Shown in pieces: positions 21,265-30,375 of a DNA stretch of 64,000 nt. The position numbers were made by a program, and so were the translations under genes. Location: positions 1 through 64,000 of the forward strand of contig JAGBNC010000017.1 of assembly GCA_017634595.1 (NCBI GenBank). The letters are read 5' to 3'. The notes beneath the pieces were generated by a model, which saw nothing but the letters and a program-made list of their open reading frames with translations, was not told the DNA's origin and made no database searches. Source of the DNA: Bacteroidales bacterium (GTDB lineage: Bacteria > Bacteroidota > Bacteroidia > Bacteroidales > UBA932). How positions within the stretch are numbered: the stretch's first letter is position 1; each line of letters starts with the position of its first letter.

Positions 21265-21319
21265 TAGGTCCTCGGCAGCGGTGTCCGACTGCAGGACGCC
21301 TTCCCACTGCGTGGGCCCC
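21265..21319. repeat. degenerate palindromic repeat copy (homologous to the 49,888-49,992 element)
   Basis: 21285-21319 matches the reverse complement of 49936-49976 in 31 of 35 positions by eye, all differences being transitions. Shared blocks are CCGACTGC, GGACGCCT, CCCACT and CGTGGG. The inner hairpin CCCAC/GTGGG is kept. TAGGTCCTCGGC (21265-21276) is the reverse complement of 49553-49564. No long flanking arms survive here. The rest of 21198-21342 shows only the tRNA terminator. Confidence 0.7.
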
Positions 21320-21342
21320 TGAAGCGGAGAAAAAACCCGGGA

Positions 21343-22362
21343 CTAATCGGAGGCGAGGATGGCGAGGCCGGGACCGATGGCCCTCTCGGAGCCGTCTGAA
21401 GGCATATTCTTCACAAGGAAAGTCGCCTTGGCGCCAAATCCGGAAGCGCTGGCACGGGTATCCCGCACCACGAAAGTGGAAGAGCCGCCGCCGTCAAGAT
21501 TGATAGCCACAATATTGCCGAGAGCCAGCATTATCCTCTGCATATCAGGGTAATTCATACCCACAGCCAACGTCTGGTTGCGACCGTCGAGCACCACCAG
21601 AGTCACATGAGAACGGTTCCGCCCCACCCCAATCATAGTACGCGGATGCACACCGTACACACTATCCTCTGTAATAGTTGAGAGCAAACCGTCCTTGACC
21701 AGATACTGCCCGCCGCTGAACGCCTCCTCAAGCTTGGTAGATGACTTAATGGATGCGTAATCAGCACTGGCAGCAATACTCACCTTCTCCTTCTGGTCCC
21801 AGTACACAAAGTTGCGGGGACGGGTCTTCTGAGAATTAAAAGTATCCTTAAAGCAGATGCCCTTGTGCCAGAAAATGCCCTGGGCCTGCCCTGCAGTAGC
21901 TCCCGCAGCAGTTATAAAGAAATCTGTATTGATTCCACCTATAACCATGTGACCCGGGGCGTCGATACGCTTGAACTGGGCGGTCAGCCTCTCGCGGCCT
22001 TCGGTAAAGCCGTTTGCGGCATCGCCGGGAACGGTATTGGTCATGCTGATAGTAGGATCGGACAGATCCACCTGCATCACGAAAAGGGCCTGAGGATTGG
22101 AAGCATAATCGGTATAACGCAGCTCCGTCACATCCATGCCGCTGTGAGGACTGTAATTCGAAGAGGATTTTACAGCAGACACAAGCCCGGCCTTGGTCAG
22201 CACTTCCACAACATCGACCGGATAATCCTTCTGGACCGGCTTCGGCTGGTTCTGCTCTTCCGGAGTCTTGCCCTGCTCCGGCTGCTCAGGATTGACCTTC
22301 GGAGTACATGCAATCAACAAAGCAGCAAATGCTGCAAGCAATAGTTTCAGTGTTATCTTCAT
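21343..22362 (-). CDS. lipoprotein with phosphodiester glycosidase (NAGPA-like) domain
   Basis: 339-residue lipoprotein (lipobox LIAC, Cys19) with a proline/glutamate-rich tether (about 20-50). The rest fits the phosphodiester glycosidase family (NAGPA, PF09992): VIGGINTDFF, HPRTMIGVGRNRSHVTLVVLDGR, LGNIVAINLDGGGSSTFVV. In this family the mammalian member uncovers mannose-6-phosphate; bacterial roles are little known, probably cleaving sugar phosphodiesters in wall or teichoic-type polymers. It is last in TPR-U32-esterase-NAGPA, three bases after the esterase stop. Confidence 0.88.
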   Translation of the reverse strand: MKITLKLLLAAFAALLIACTPKVNPEQPEQGKTPEEQNQPKPVQKDYPVDVVEVLTKAGLVSAVKSSSNYSPHSGMDVTELRYTDYASNPQALFVMQVDLSDPTISMTNTVPGDAANGFTEGRERLTAQFKRIDAPGHMVIGGINTDFFITAAGATAGQAQGIFWHKGICFKDTFNSQKTRPRNFVYWDQKEKVSIAASADYASIKSSTKLEEAFSGGQYLVKDGLLSTITEDSVYGVHPRTMIGVGRNRSHVTLVVLDGRNQTLAVGMNYPDMQRIMLALGNIVAINLDGGGSSTFVVRDTRASASGFGAKATFLVKNMPSDGSERAIGPGLAILASD

Positions 22363-22365
22363 ACT

Positions 22366-23217
22366 CTATTCAAAACTTCTTGAGGCGAAAGGCAGCGCGA
22401 GCCTCAGCCCCAGGTGCCAATATTCCCAATTATGCACACCGTTGCGGACGCGAAACTCATGATGTATGCCGGCGGCTTTCATCTTAAAGTGATATGATAC
22501 AGACAGATGCAGGAGGTAGTCATCGTCGCCGCAGTCGGTGAACCATGCCACCGTGCGCAGCTGCTCCAGAGTGGCGTCGCTGGCATTGTCAAGAAAATCA
22601 AGCGCAGAATGATCACGTACAGCCTGGCACACAAGGGACAGCTTGTCCTGAGGGTCGTCGGCGCCCGCCACCTCATGGCCTTTATCGTCGAGCCACGGGC
22701 TCAGGGCATAGCAGCTGGAAAACATGTCCGGATGCCTCTGGCAGTACACCACAGAACCGCCGCCGCCCATGGACAGGCCCATCACAGCACGCCTGCCCTT
22801 GCTTCCGCCGCAGGAGTATTTGGCCTCCACGGCAGGAATCAGTTCGCCGAAGAAGAAATCCTCGTAACGCCAGCCCGGCATGTTGAAGTAGCCGTTCCAA
22901 GTCTTGTGGACATCGGGACCGCCGGCATTGGGCATGATGATCACCATGGGTGCAGCCTCGCCGGAGGTAATAAGCTCGTCGGCCACTGTACGCATGCCTC
23001 CCCTCTCCCTCCAGGCAGTATAGGTATCGGTCAAGCCATGAAGCAGGTACACCGCAGGGTAGCTGCGTTCCGTCTTCCCGAAACCATCGGGCAGGTAAAC
23101 ATTGAACTTCACAGATACGCCGAGCACGCGGCTCCAAAGACTGTCGGTCACTATCTGCCCGGCTCTAAGGGGCAGAAAAGACACAGCAAGCAAGCTAATC
23201 AGAACAAACTTTTTCAT
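22366..23217 (-). CDS. secreted esterase of the esterase D/feruloyl esterase-like alpha/beta hydrolase family
   Basis: 283-residue alpha/beta hydrolase with signal peptide (MKKFVLISLLAVSFLPLRAG). VYLLHGLTDTYTAW forms the oxyanion region. The nucleophile is Ser149 in GLSMGGGGS. The acid is probably in TDCGDDDYLL (about 228-231), and the histidine is His262 in GVHNWEYW. It resembles periplasmic acetyl- or feruloyl-esterases that remove ester groups from polysaccharides; the real ester is unknown. It lies 17 bases after the U32 gene in the same operon. Confidence 0.88.
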   Translation of the reverse strand: MKKFVLISLLAVSFLPLRAGQIVTDSLWSRVLGVSVKFNVYLPDGFGKTERSYPAVYLLHGLTDTYTAWRERGGMRTVADELITSGEAAPMVIIMPNAGGPDVHKTWNGYFNMPGWRYEDFFFGELIPAVEAKYSCGGSKGRRAVMGLSMGGGGSVVYCQRHPDMFSSCYALSPWLDDKGHEVAGADDPQDKLSLVCQAVRDHSALDFLDNASDATLEQLRTVAWFTDCGDDDYLLHLSVSYHFKMKAAGIHHEFRVRNGVHNWEYWHLGLRLALPFASRSFE

Positions 23218-23234
23218 ACAACGCTAATTATGGT

Positions 23235-24974
23235 TCAGTCGCAGGCGCTTACGGTCATCTCGCAGCGCGCGCAATCAAAGCCGAGGGCAAGCCGGCGGCC
23301 GTTGTTAAGAAGATATAGAGGACCGGTAGGAGCAGCCTTCTGATAACGCGGACAGAGACCGAGCTCGTACCTTATGCAATAGCGAGTACGCATGAGCGGA
23401 CTGCTTTCGGCAGTCGCCCCGGGCACTTCGGAAACATTTCCGGCGCCATTGTCCGCCCCCATAGGAGCAGCGTGCCAGGCAGGAATGTCCTCCGCAAGGA
23501 GCCGGCGCATGGAATTGATTGTAGAGGCGCTCAGCAGAGGCAGGGCGCCGCTGGCTTCGACAGATTTAACGGAGAACAGATACTCCCCGCTCCGCTTCGA
23601 CAGCTGCTCCCTCAACATAGCTTCGGCCCGCTCGCGGTTCTCGGCCCGCTCTACATCGGCATTGAAACGGCTGAGCGCCGTCCTGCCGTCTTCGGTACGC
23701 GCCGAAAGCTCTATCACGAACGCTCCGCTCACCCGGACCTCAACATCCACGCGTACTTCCCTCTTCATCACGGCAGCATCGACAGCAAGCTCAAAAGCAG
23801 TGCTTATATTCCGGTAAAGGCGCACGCCGGGACGCAGGCCATCCACCTTCTTGCACCATATCTGGAGCCCCTCGCAGCGGTCGGCCCGGAAGCCCAGAAC
23901 GGCCCCTGACGGCCCCTGGAAGGCAAATCCGTCACCGTTTGCAAGCTCAGGCACCTTGCCGCCGGAGGGTTTGAGACGCAGCACGAGCGAGCCGCCGCCC
24001 GCAGGACGCACCGAGGCCAGCTCACCCACGAATTCTCCGTTGGCAGCGTCCATGGCGGACCAGAAATCACGCTTGCCGTCAAGCCACCAGCTGGTATAGC
24101 CGCGGTTGAAAGTTCGGTCCGAATCGGGCACGAAGCCTCCGCTCACAGTGCCGAACGAACTGCGCCGATACTCATCGGGATGCTTCCTGCACAGCTCGTC
24201 AAGGGCCAGCGAATACTCCCGTACCACATTCTTGACATAGGACGAATTCTTCAGCCGTCCCTCGATCTTGAACGAACACACTCCGGCGGCGGCAAGGTCT
24301 TCCAGCCTGTCCAGTAGCTTGAAATCACGCATCGACAGCAGGGCTTTGTTGCGCACAAGCACTTTTCCGCGCGAGTCAACGAGGTCGTACAGCGAACGGC
24401 AGGCCTGTATGCATTCGCCCCTGTCGGCACTGCGCCCGTCAAGGTACTCCGACAAACGGCATTCACCGCTGTAGCAGACGCACAGCGCTCCGTGTACGAA
24501 AAACTCCACCTCGCAGCTTACCGCATCGCATATCGCGCGCACTTCCTGCAGCGACAGTCCCCTCTCAAGTATGATGCGCGCGCAGCCCATACGGTCGAAG
24601 TGCTGCGCCCTTTCCACGCTGCGTATTGAGCACTGGGTGGACGCATGCATGGGAACAGTTATGTCCGGAAATGACAGCAGCCGCTCCTCACGGAAAATGA
24701 ATGCATCAACTCCGGCATCCTGCGCCTCAAGCATCATGGAGTGCACGGAGTCCCATTCATCGTCGTAGATTATAGTATTGACGGTCAAAAAAATACGCAC
24801 GCCGAAGCGGTGCGCGTAGGTACAGAGTTCCCGTATGTCGTCAATACTGTTGCCGGCAGCCTTGCGGTTGCCCCAGGCGGGACCTGCAATATATACGGCA
24901 TCGGCACCGCAGTCAATCGCCGCGATGCCGACAGCCTTATCTTTTGCCGGAGCCAGAAGCTCAAGCGAACGCAT
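23235..24974 (-). CDS. U32 family peptidase-like protein (RlhA/YdcP-like)
   Basis: 579 residues. MRSLELLAPAKDKAVGIAAIDCGADAVYIAGP opens the U32 barrel, then the cysteine cluster VCYSGECRLSEYLDGRSADRGECIQACRSLY (about 170-200), which in this family holds an iron-sulfur cluster, and a C-terminal DUF3656-like half. U32 proteins are often labelled collagenase, but characterised members hydroxylate substrates; YdcP/RlhA modifies 23S rRNA C2501, and this protein resembles that branch. The start at 24974 gives the family N-terminus and lies one base after the TPR gene's stop; an upstream start would add 38 unlike residues. Confidence 0.85.
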   Translation of the reverse strand: MRSLELLAPAKDKAVGIAAIDCGADAVYIAGPAWGNRKAAGNSIDDIRELCTYAHRFGVRIFLTVNTIIYDDEWDSVHSMMLEAQDAGVDAFIFREERLLSFPDITVPMHASTQCSIRSVERAQHFDRMGCARIILERGLSLQEVRAICDAVSCEVEFFVHGALCVCYSGECRLSEYLDGRSADRGECIQACRSLYDLVDSRGKVLVRNKALLSMRDFKLLDRLEDLAAAGVCSFKIEGRLKNSSYVKNVVREYSLALDELCRKHPDEYRRSSFGTVSGGFVPDSDRTFNRGYTSWWLDGKRDFWSAMDAANGEFVGELASVRPAGGGSLVLRLKPSGGKVPELANGDGFAFQGPSGAVLGFRADRCEGLQIWCKKVDGLRPGVRLYRNISTAFELAVDAAVMKREVRVDVEVRVSGAFVIELSARTEDGRTALSRFNADVERAENRERAEAMLREQLSKRSGEYLFSVKSVEASGALPLLSASTINSMRRLLAEDIPAWHAAPMGADNGAGNVSEVPGATAESSPLMRTRYCIRYELGLCPRYQKAAPTGPLYLLNNGRRLALGFDCARCEMTVSACD

Positions 24975-24975
24975 G

Positions 24976-25905
24976 CTACAGAGCTTTGAGAGCCTTCTGG
25001 GCGTCGGCTCCGTACTTAGGATCGCTGACTGCCTTGGAGAAATACTCCTTTGCCTTGGCGTTGTTCTTGGCCTGCTGGTACAGAGCACCTACGGTGTAGG
25101 CCACCTGACCGGCGTTCTTGGCAGTAGGTGCAGCCTCAAGGTACTGCTCGAAGTACTTGATAGCGTCGCTGTTCTTGCCGGCGAGCTGAGAGGCCTGACC
25201 TGCGATCTGCAGGGCCTGAGGATTGGAGATGTACTCGTAGCTGGAGTTGGCGTCGTTTACTGCATCGGCAAACTTCTTGGCCTTGAGGTTCTCGACAGAA
25301 CGCTTGAGGTAGAACTTGCCTATCTGGGATTTGGCGTTTTTCTCCTGACCGTTGGCGGCGGCGAGCTTGTAAGCCTCGATGGCCTCGTCGTCCTTGTTGG
25401 CATTCTCGAGAGCCATACCGTAGCGCAGGGCGGCCACACCGTTTGCGGGCTGCAGCTCGAGCACCTTGGCGTACACTTCAGCGGCTGCTTCAAATTCCTT
25501 GGCGTTGAGAAGACCGCCTGCCTTCTTCATATATACCTGAGGGATAAGAGCTTCAGCCTTGGCCGCAGTCTCTTCGTCACCATATTCCTTAGCAACGGCG
25601 ATAGTCTCGCCCAGCTTGGCGATGGCTTCGTCCAGCTTATCCTCCTGAAGCAATTGCTTGGCAATGGCGTTCATGGTCTTCGGGATAATATCCTTGCAAG
25701 TGGCAACAAGCTCGAGACCTTCGTCTCCGCAAGCTTCAGCCATCTTGAGGGCCTCTTGGAAACCGGCGAGAGCGGTCTCATAGCTACCTGCAGAAAGTGA
25801 ATCATTTGCCAGTTTAGCTGTCTCCGTGGCATCTGCCATGTTCTGTGCTGAAAGCATAGCGGCGGCGGCAAACAGGGCCGCAATGGATACTAAAATCTTT
25901 TTCAT
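24976..25905 (-). CDS. periplasmic tetratricopeptide-repeat protein
   Basis: 309 residues with signal peptide (MKKILVSIAALFAAAAMLSAQ) and about seven TPR-like helix pairs (AGSYETALAGFQEALKMAEAC, DKLDEAIAKLGETIAVAKEYG, KEFEAAAEVYAKVLELQPANG, KNSDAIKYFEQYLEAAPTA). Alanine- and lysine-rich, with no catalytic domain. Likely a soluble periplasmic scaffold. It heads a four-gene operon, and its stop lies one base from the U32 start. Confidence 0.85.
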   Translation of the reverse strand: MKKILVSIAALFAAAAMLSAQNMADATETAKLANDSLSAGSYETALAGFQEALKMAEACGDEGLELVATCKDIIPKTMNAIAKQLLQEDKLDEAIAKLGETIAVAKEYGDEETAAKAEALIPQVYMKKAGGLLNAKEFEAAAEVYAKVLELQPANGVAALRYGMALENANKDDEAIEAYKLAAANGQEKNAKSQIGKFYLKRSVENLKAKKFADAVNDANSSYEYISNPQALQIAGQASQLAGKNSDAIKYFEQYLEAAPTAKNAGQVAYTVGALYQQAKNNAKAKEYFSKAVSDPKYGADAQKALKAL

Positions 25906-25933
25906 CTCTTCAAACGTTTTCAGTTTCGAAATA

Positions 25934-25941
25934 CAAATTTA
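25934..25941 (-). promoter_or_regulatory. -7 element for the TPR-U32-esterase-NAGPA operon
   Basis: The minus strand reads TAAATTTG, 28 bases upstream of the TPR start. A TTTG lies 24 bases further, slightly wide of the usual 19-20. Confidence 0.45.
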
Positions 25942-25974
25942 GAAAAATTATTACATTTTGCGTGCCAAAGTTGC

Positions 25975-25982
25975 TATCTTTG
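25975..25982 (+). promoter_or_regulatory. -7 element for aspA
   Basis: TATCTTTG lies 25 bases before the aspA ATG. The nearest TTTG upstream is only 14 bases away, so the -33 part is doubtful. It diverges from the TPR operon promoter. Confidence 0.5.
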
Positions 25983-26007
25983 TATTTAAATAGAAATTAC
26001 ACTATTT

Positions 26008-27420
26008 ATGTCTGATCAGAAATTCAGGGTCGAAAGCGACCTTCTCGGCGAACTTCAGGTTCCGGCCGACGCCTATTACGGGGTTCAAACCCAGAGGGCT
26101 CTTGATAACTATCGCATCTCTACCACCAAGATGTACCATTATCCGGAGTACATCATCGCTATTGCATATGTGAAGATGGCAGCCGCCGAAGCCAACGCCG
26201 AGCTGGGCGTGCTGGATCGCGGGATTGCCGACGCTATCATCGCCGCCTGCCGCGAGATCGTGGACGGCAAGCTGCACGACCAGTTCCCCGTGGACATGAT
26301 GCAGGGCGGCGCCGGCACATCTGTCAACATGAACGCCAATGAAGTGATAGCCAACCGCGCCCTGGAACTCATGGGACACAAGAAAGGCGAGTACCAGTAC
26401 TGTTCCCCCAACGACCATGTGAACTGCGCCCAGTCAACCAACGACGCATATCCTACCGCCTTCCGCTATACCTTCGTGCGTATGAACAAGCACCTGGTGA
26501 ACTCGCTTACGGCTCTCATTGCTTCGCTCCGCGCCAAGGGCCAAGAATTCAAGGACATCATCAAGATGGGACGTACGCAGCTGCAGGATGCGGTGCCCAT
26601 GACCTCGGGTCAGGAGTTCAATGCGTTTGCCAACAATCTTGAGGAAGAGCTTGCCAACCTGGAGCGCAACGTAGTACTGCTCAAAGAGATAAACATGGGC
26701 GGTACAGCCATCGGAACGGGACTGAATGCCGTCCCCGGCTTTGCAGAGCTGTGCACCAAGAGGCTGTCGGAGTACACCGGCGAGACCTTCATCAAGGCGC
26801 CCGACCTGGTGGAAGCCACACCCGACACCGGAGCCTACGTGAGCTATTCGGCAGCGCTCAAGCGTCTGGCCATCAAGCTGTCCAAGATATGCAACGACCT
26901 CCGTCTCATGGCCTCAGGTCCCCGCTGCGGCCTGCATGAGATCAACCTACCGCCCATGGCTCCCGGTTCGTCCATCATGCCGGGCAAGGTGAACCCGGTC
27001 ATCCCCGAGGTCACCAATCAGGTGTGCTTCAAGGTGATAGGTAACGATACCACTGTAGCATTCGCTGCCGAAGCCGGCCAGCTGCAGCTCAACGTGATGG
27101 AGCCGGTCATTGCCGAGTCCATACTTGAGAGCGTGACATGGCTACGCAACGCTATCGACACCCTGCGCACCCGCTGCATCGAGGGCATAACTGTCAATGC
27201 CGACCACTGCTTTGACATGGTCAAGAATTCTATCGGCATAGTGACGGCCCTCAACCCTTATATTGGTTACAAGACCTCCACAAAGGTTGCAAAAGAAGCC
27301 CTGGAGACGGGCAGGAGCGTGTACGACCTGGTGCTGGAGCATGGTTACATGACAAAAGAGATGCTCGACGAGGCCCTCGATCCCGCCACGATGACCAGCT
27401 CGCACGAGTTTTTTAAATAA
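26008..27420 (+). CDS. aspA: aspartate ammonia-lyase
   Basis: 470-residue fumarase/aspartase-family enzyme releasing fumarate and ammonia from aspartate. In gut Bacteroidales the fumarate feeds anaerobic respiration. The family signature GSSIMPGKVNPVIPE contains the catalytic serine. GRTQLQDAVPMTSGQEF, VNCAQSTNDAYPT and NMNANEVIANRALELMG are diagnostic. The N-terminal RVESDLLGELQVPADAYYGVQT favours aspartase over fumarase. A six-base gap to the next gene suggests co-transcription. Confidence 0.94.
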   Translation: MSDQKFRVESDLLGELQVPADAYYGVQTQRALDNYRISTTKMYHYPEYIIAIAYVKMAAAEANAELGVLDRGIADAIIAACREIVDGKLHDQFPVDMMQGGAGTSVNMNANEVIANRALELMGHKKGEYQYCSPNDHVNCAQSTNDAYPTAFRYTFVRMNKHLVNSLTALIASLRAKGQEFKDIIKMGRTQLQDAVPMTSGQEFNAFANNLEEELANLERNVVLLKEINMGGTAIGTGLNAVPGFAELCTKRLSEYTGETFIKAPDLVEATPDTGAYVSYSAALKRLAIKLSKICNDLRLMASGPRCGLHEINLPPMAPGSSIMPGKVNPVIPEVTNQVCFKVIGNDTTVAFAAEAGQLQLNVMEPVIAESILESVTWLRNAIDTLRTRCIEGITVNADHCFDMVKNSIGIVTALNPYIGYKTSTKVAKEALETGRSVYDLVLEHGYMTKEMLDEALDPATMTSSHEFFK

Positions 27421-27426
27421 TAAATT

Positions 27427-28185
27427 ATGAAAAAGTTTTTAATAGTCCTGCTGTTTGCGCTGGCGTCATGTGCGCTAGCTAAGGCCCAGGACATAGTGGT
27501 GCTTAGAGACGGCACCCAGATAGCAGCCAAGGTGCTGCAAGTCGGCACCTACGAGATTAAATACGTCAAGACCGACAACCCCAACGGTCCCACCTATGTG
27601 CTAGCTGTTAACGAGCTTGCACGTATCGTGTACCAGAACGGCACCGTGGATGAGTTCGCCCCTGAATACCGTGCATATGTACGTCCCGACCCCATAGACT
27701 ACAGAGTCAAGTATTCCACCATCAAACATTCTTACAATCCAAGGATGTACACGGAGATGCAGGGCGATCCGTATGAACCATGGGCATGCGCCCTCGGTTC
27801 GCTGTTCCTGCCAGGCATGGGTCAGATGATTGCCGGCGAGACGGGGCGCGGACTTGCCATCATGGGCGCCAATGCGGGATTCTTTATGCTGGAGGTGGCT
27901 GAGCTGGTGCATACTGACGGCTTCTCGTACGTCTATAGTAACAGCACTAACCTCTTCGACAATGGAGGCGCCCTCTTTTTAACCGTCCTGGGGCAGCTAG
28001 CCTTCAACATCTGGGGCATTTTCGATGCTGCCCGCATTGCCAAAGTCAAAAATATGTATTTCCAGGATATGGAAGGGCTCCTGGGCGGAGTACAGGTCAA
28101 ATTTCAGCCCGAACTTGCCATGATGCCCGCCGGAAACGGCTGCCTTGCCCCTGGAGCAGGATTTACACTTAGTTTCACATTCTGA
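27427..28185 (+). CDS. secreted/membrane protein of unknown function with central hydrophobic segments
   Basis: 252 residues. Signal peptide MKKFLIVLLFALASCALAKAQ; the cysteine in ASCALA may not be a true lipobox. Residues about 22-70 form a small beta domain (IVVLRDGTQIAAKVLQVGTYEIKYVKTDNPNGPTY), common at the start of Bacteroidota secreted proteins. Then comes a hydrophobic region (WACALGSLFLPGMGQMIAGETGRGLAIMGANAGFFML) resembling TM2/DUF5683-type hairpins with the G-M-G-Q-M-x-x-G motif. Function unknown. Six bases after aspA and 29 before the transporter. Confidence 0.75.
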   Translation: MKKFLIVLLFALASCALAKAQDIVVLRDGTQIAAKVLQVGTYEIKYVKTDNPNGPTYVLAVNELARIVYQNGTVDEFAPEYRAYVRPDPIDYRVKYSTIKHSYNPRMYTEMQGDPYEPWACALGSLFLPGMGQMIAGETGRGLAIMGANAGFFMLEVAELVHTDGFSYVYSNSTNLFDNGGALFLTVLGQLAFNIWGIFDAARIAKVKNMYFQDMEGLLGGVQVKFQPELAMMPAGNGCLAPGAGFTLSFTF

Positions 28186-28214
28186 CGTAGTTTTTTGCGC
28201 CGGTCGCCGGTTGG

Positions 28215-29168
28215 ATGGGGAAGGTTGAACGATTTATACAAGACTGGATGCTGCCAGGCGCTATTGTGCTGGGTATCAGTCTGTATTTCTTATACCGATG
28301 GCTGGACATCCTGCATCCCTACGGGCACATGCTGAATGTAGCAGCGTCTGAAGGGCAGCGAGTAGTCATTGCCTTTTTGCTGTTTTTCCAGTTCGTGAAG
28401 ATATCCCCTCACGACCTGAAAATTTACCGCTGGCACGTCTATGCACTGCTGTTCCAGGTACTGTCGTTCCTGGGCTTCGCCCTGCTGCTGCCGCACTTCA
28501 GCGGCGTTCCGCTGATACTGCTGGAATGTGCCATGCTCTGCCTTGTATGCCCTACCGCATCGGCCGCCGGCGTCATCACCGACAAGCTCGGGGGCTCGCT
28601 AGCAGGTACGGTCACTTATCTGGCACTTATCAATACGGCCGCCACCTTGCTTATTCCGCTGGTTATTCCCGTCATCAAACCGTCTGCCGACCTGGGCTTC
28701 TGGAACTACGTAGGGCACCTTGCCATGAAAGTATTCCCCGTGCTGGTGCTCCCCGGAGCTCTGGCATGGTTGATTCGCTACACCACACACAAGCTGCAAC
28801 GCGTGCTGATGAGGTGGAGCCGCTATTCCTTCTACATCTGGGGAGTGGGACTTACGCTGGCCATGCTGCTATCGACCAGGGCATTGGTTCTCAGCAACTT
28901 GAAGCTTGGCGACGTATGCCTCATTGTGCTGGTGTCCTTGGCCGCCTGCGCCGTTCAGTTTGCACTCGGCCGCAGCTTCGGCAACAAAAACGTAGAGGGA
29001 GAATCCATCACCGCAGGGCAGGCCCTAGGGCAGAAGAACACAGGCTTCCTTATATGGCTCGGGTACAATTATTTGACGCCTGTTACTTCCGTGGCCGGCG
29101 GCCTGTACGCCATCTGGCAGAATCTGTTCAATAGCTGGCAGCTATACCGCCGCTCCCACGGCAAATGA
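28215..29168 (+). CDS. BASS-type (bile acid:sodium symporter-like) membrane transporter
   Basis: 317 residues with about nine or ten membrane segments. The internal inverted-repeat topology, CLVCPTASAAGVITDKLGGS and GQALGQKNTGFLIWLGYNYLTPVTSVAGGLYAIWQN fit the BASS/ASBT fold, in which crossed helices bind sodium and an organic anion. The substrate is unknown. Co-directional with aspA. The ATG at 28215 is the only plausible start near the first membrane segment. Confidence 0.75.
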   Translation: MGKVERFIQDWMLPGAIVLGISLYFLYRWLDILHPYGHMLNVAASEGQRVVIAFLLFFQFVKISPHDLKIYRWHVYALLFQVLSFLGFALLLPHFSGVPLILLECAMLCLVCPTASAAGVITDKLGGSLAGTVTYLALINTAATLLIPLVIPVIKPSADLGFWNYVGHLAMKVFPVLVLPGALAWLIRYTTHKLQRVLMRWSRYSFYIWGVGLTLAMLLSTRALVLSNLKLGDVCLIVLVSLAACAVQFALGRSFGNKNVEGESITAGQALGQKNTGFLIWLGYNYLTPVTSVAGGLYAIWQNLFNSWQLYRRSHGK

Positions 29169-29198
29169 AACCCTATGGTTTATTATCCAAAAAAATCT

Positions 29199-29206
29199 TA
29201 TTTTTG
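29199..29206 (+). promoter_or_regulatory. -7 element for ychF-galK
   Basis: TATTTTTG fits TAnnTTTG and lies 56 bases before the ychF ATG. A TATG 21 bases upstream is a poor -33. A small hairpin (GGGAT/ATCCC at 29226-29240) sits in the leader. Confidence 0.4.
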
Positions 29207-29262
29207 TAAACTATGATTAATAATCGGGATGAATCATCCCTTTGAATTTAAGATTTTCGGAT

Positions 29263-30363
29263 ATGAGTTTAAAATGCGGTATCGTAGGCCTTCCCAATGT
29301 GGGTAAATCTACCCTCTTCAATTGCGTCAGCAGCGGCAAGGCCCAAAGTGCCAATTTCCCCTTTTGTACTATAGAGCCCAACCTGGGTTCGACCAATGTT
29401 CCGGACCGCCGTCTGGAGGTCCTTACGGATATCTGCCATCCGCAGCGCACTATCCCTGCTACAGTAGATATAGTTGATATTGCCGGACTTGTGAAAGGCG
29501 CCAGCAGAGGCGAGGGCCTCGGGAACCAGTTCCTGGGCAACATTCGCGAGTGCGATGCCATCCTGCATGTGCTGCGTTGCTTCGACGATGGCAATGTGGT
29601 GCACGTCGATGGTTCAGTGGACCCGGTGAGGGACAAGGAAGTAGTTGATACAGAGCTTCAGATAAAGGATCTTGAGACCGTAGAGTCAAGGCTCGCAAAG
29701 TGCGTCAAGGCCGCCCAGGCCGGCGACAAGGAGTCCAAGAAGCTTGCCGATCTCCTGACCCGTTACAAGGCAGCTCTGGAGCAGGGCAAATCATGCCGCA
29801 GCGTCAAGCTCCTCAACGAAGACGAGGAAAAACTCGCCCACGACCTGTTCCTATTGACCAACAAGCCCGTGCTCTACGTGTGCAACGTGGATGACGCTTC
29901 GGCCGTTTCCGGCAACGCTTACGTGGATGCTGTGAGGGAGGCTGTAAAAGACGAGGACGCCGGCATCCTTATCATCTCCGCCCGTACAGAATCGGATATT
30001 GCCGAAATGGAAGATTACGAAGACAGGAAGATGTTCCTGGAGGAAATGGGACTGGAGGAATCGGGAGTCGTGCGTCTCATCCAGAGCGCCTATGCCCTCC
30101 TGGGCCTGCGCACCTTCTTCACTGCCGGAGCCGACGAATGCCGCGCCTGGACCATTCACGCCGGCGACAAGGCGCCGAAAGCGGCAGGAGTGATACACAC
30201 CGACTTCGAAAAGGGCTTCATCAGGGCCGAGGTCATAAAGTACGATGACTTTGTGCAGTACAAGACCGAAGCCGCCGTGCGCGCTGCCGGCAAGATGGGC
30301 GTAGAAGGTAAGGATTACGTGGTGCAGGACGGTGACATAATGCATTTTTTGTTTAACGTATAA
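29263..30363 (+). CDS. ychF: redox-regulated ATPase YchF (Obg family)
   Basis: 366-residue P-loop protein that prefers ATP over GTP and associates with ribosomes. Walker A is GLPNVGKST near the N-terminus, followed by [20 protein letters not shown] (switch II) and [14 protein letters not shown] in place of the classic NKxD. The C-terminal TGS domain reads [24 protein letters not shown] ... [12 protein letters not shown]. The ATG at 29263 gives the family start [12 protein letters not shown]; seven upstream codons are dropped. 12 bases before galK. Confidence 0.97.
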   Translation: MSLKCGIVGLPNVGKSTLFNCVSSGKAQSANFPFCTIEPNLGSTNVPDRRLEVLTDICHPQRTIPATVDIVDIAGLVKGASRGEGLGNQFLGNIRECDAILHVLRCFDDGNVVHVDGSVDPVRDKEVVDTELQIKDLETVESRLAKCVKAAQAGDKESKKLADLLTRYKAALEQGKSCRSVKLLNEDEEKLAHDLFLLTNKPVLYVCNVDDASAVSGNAYVDAVREAVKDEDAGILIISARTESDIAEMEDYEDRKMFLEEMGLEESGVVRLIQSAYALLGLRTFFTAGADECRAWTIHAGDKAPKAAGVIHTDFEKGFIRAEVIKYDDFVQYKTEAAVRAAGKMGVEGKDYVVQDGDIMHFLFNV

Positions 30364-30375
30364 TACTGATAACCA

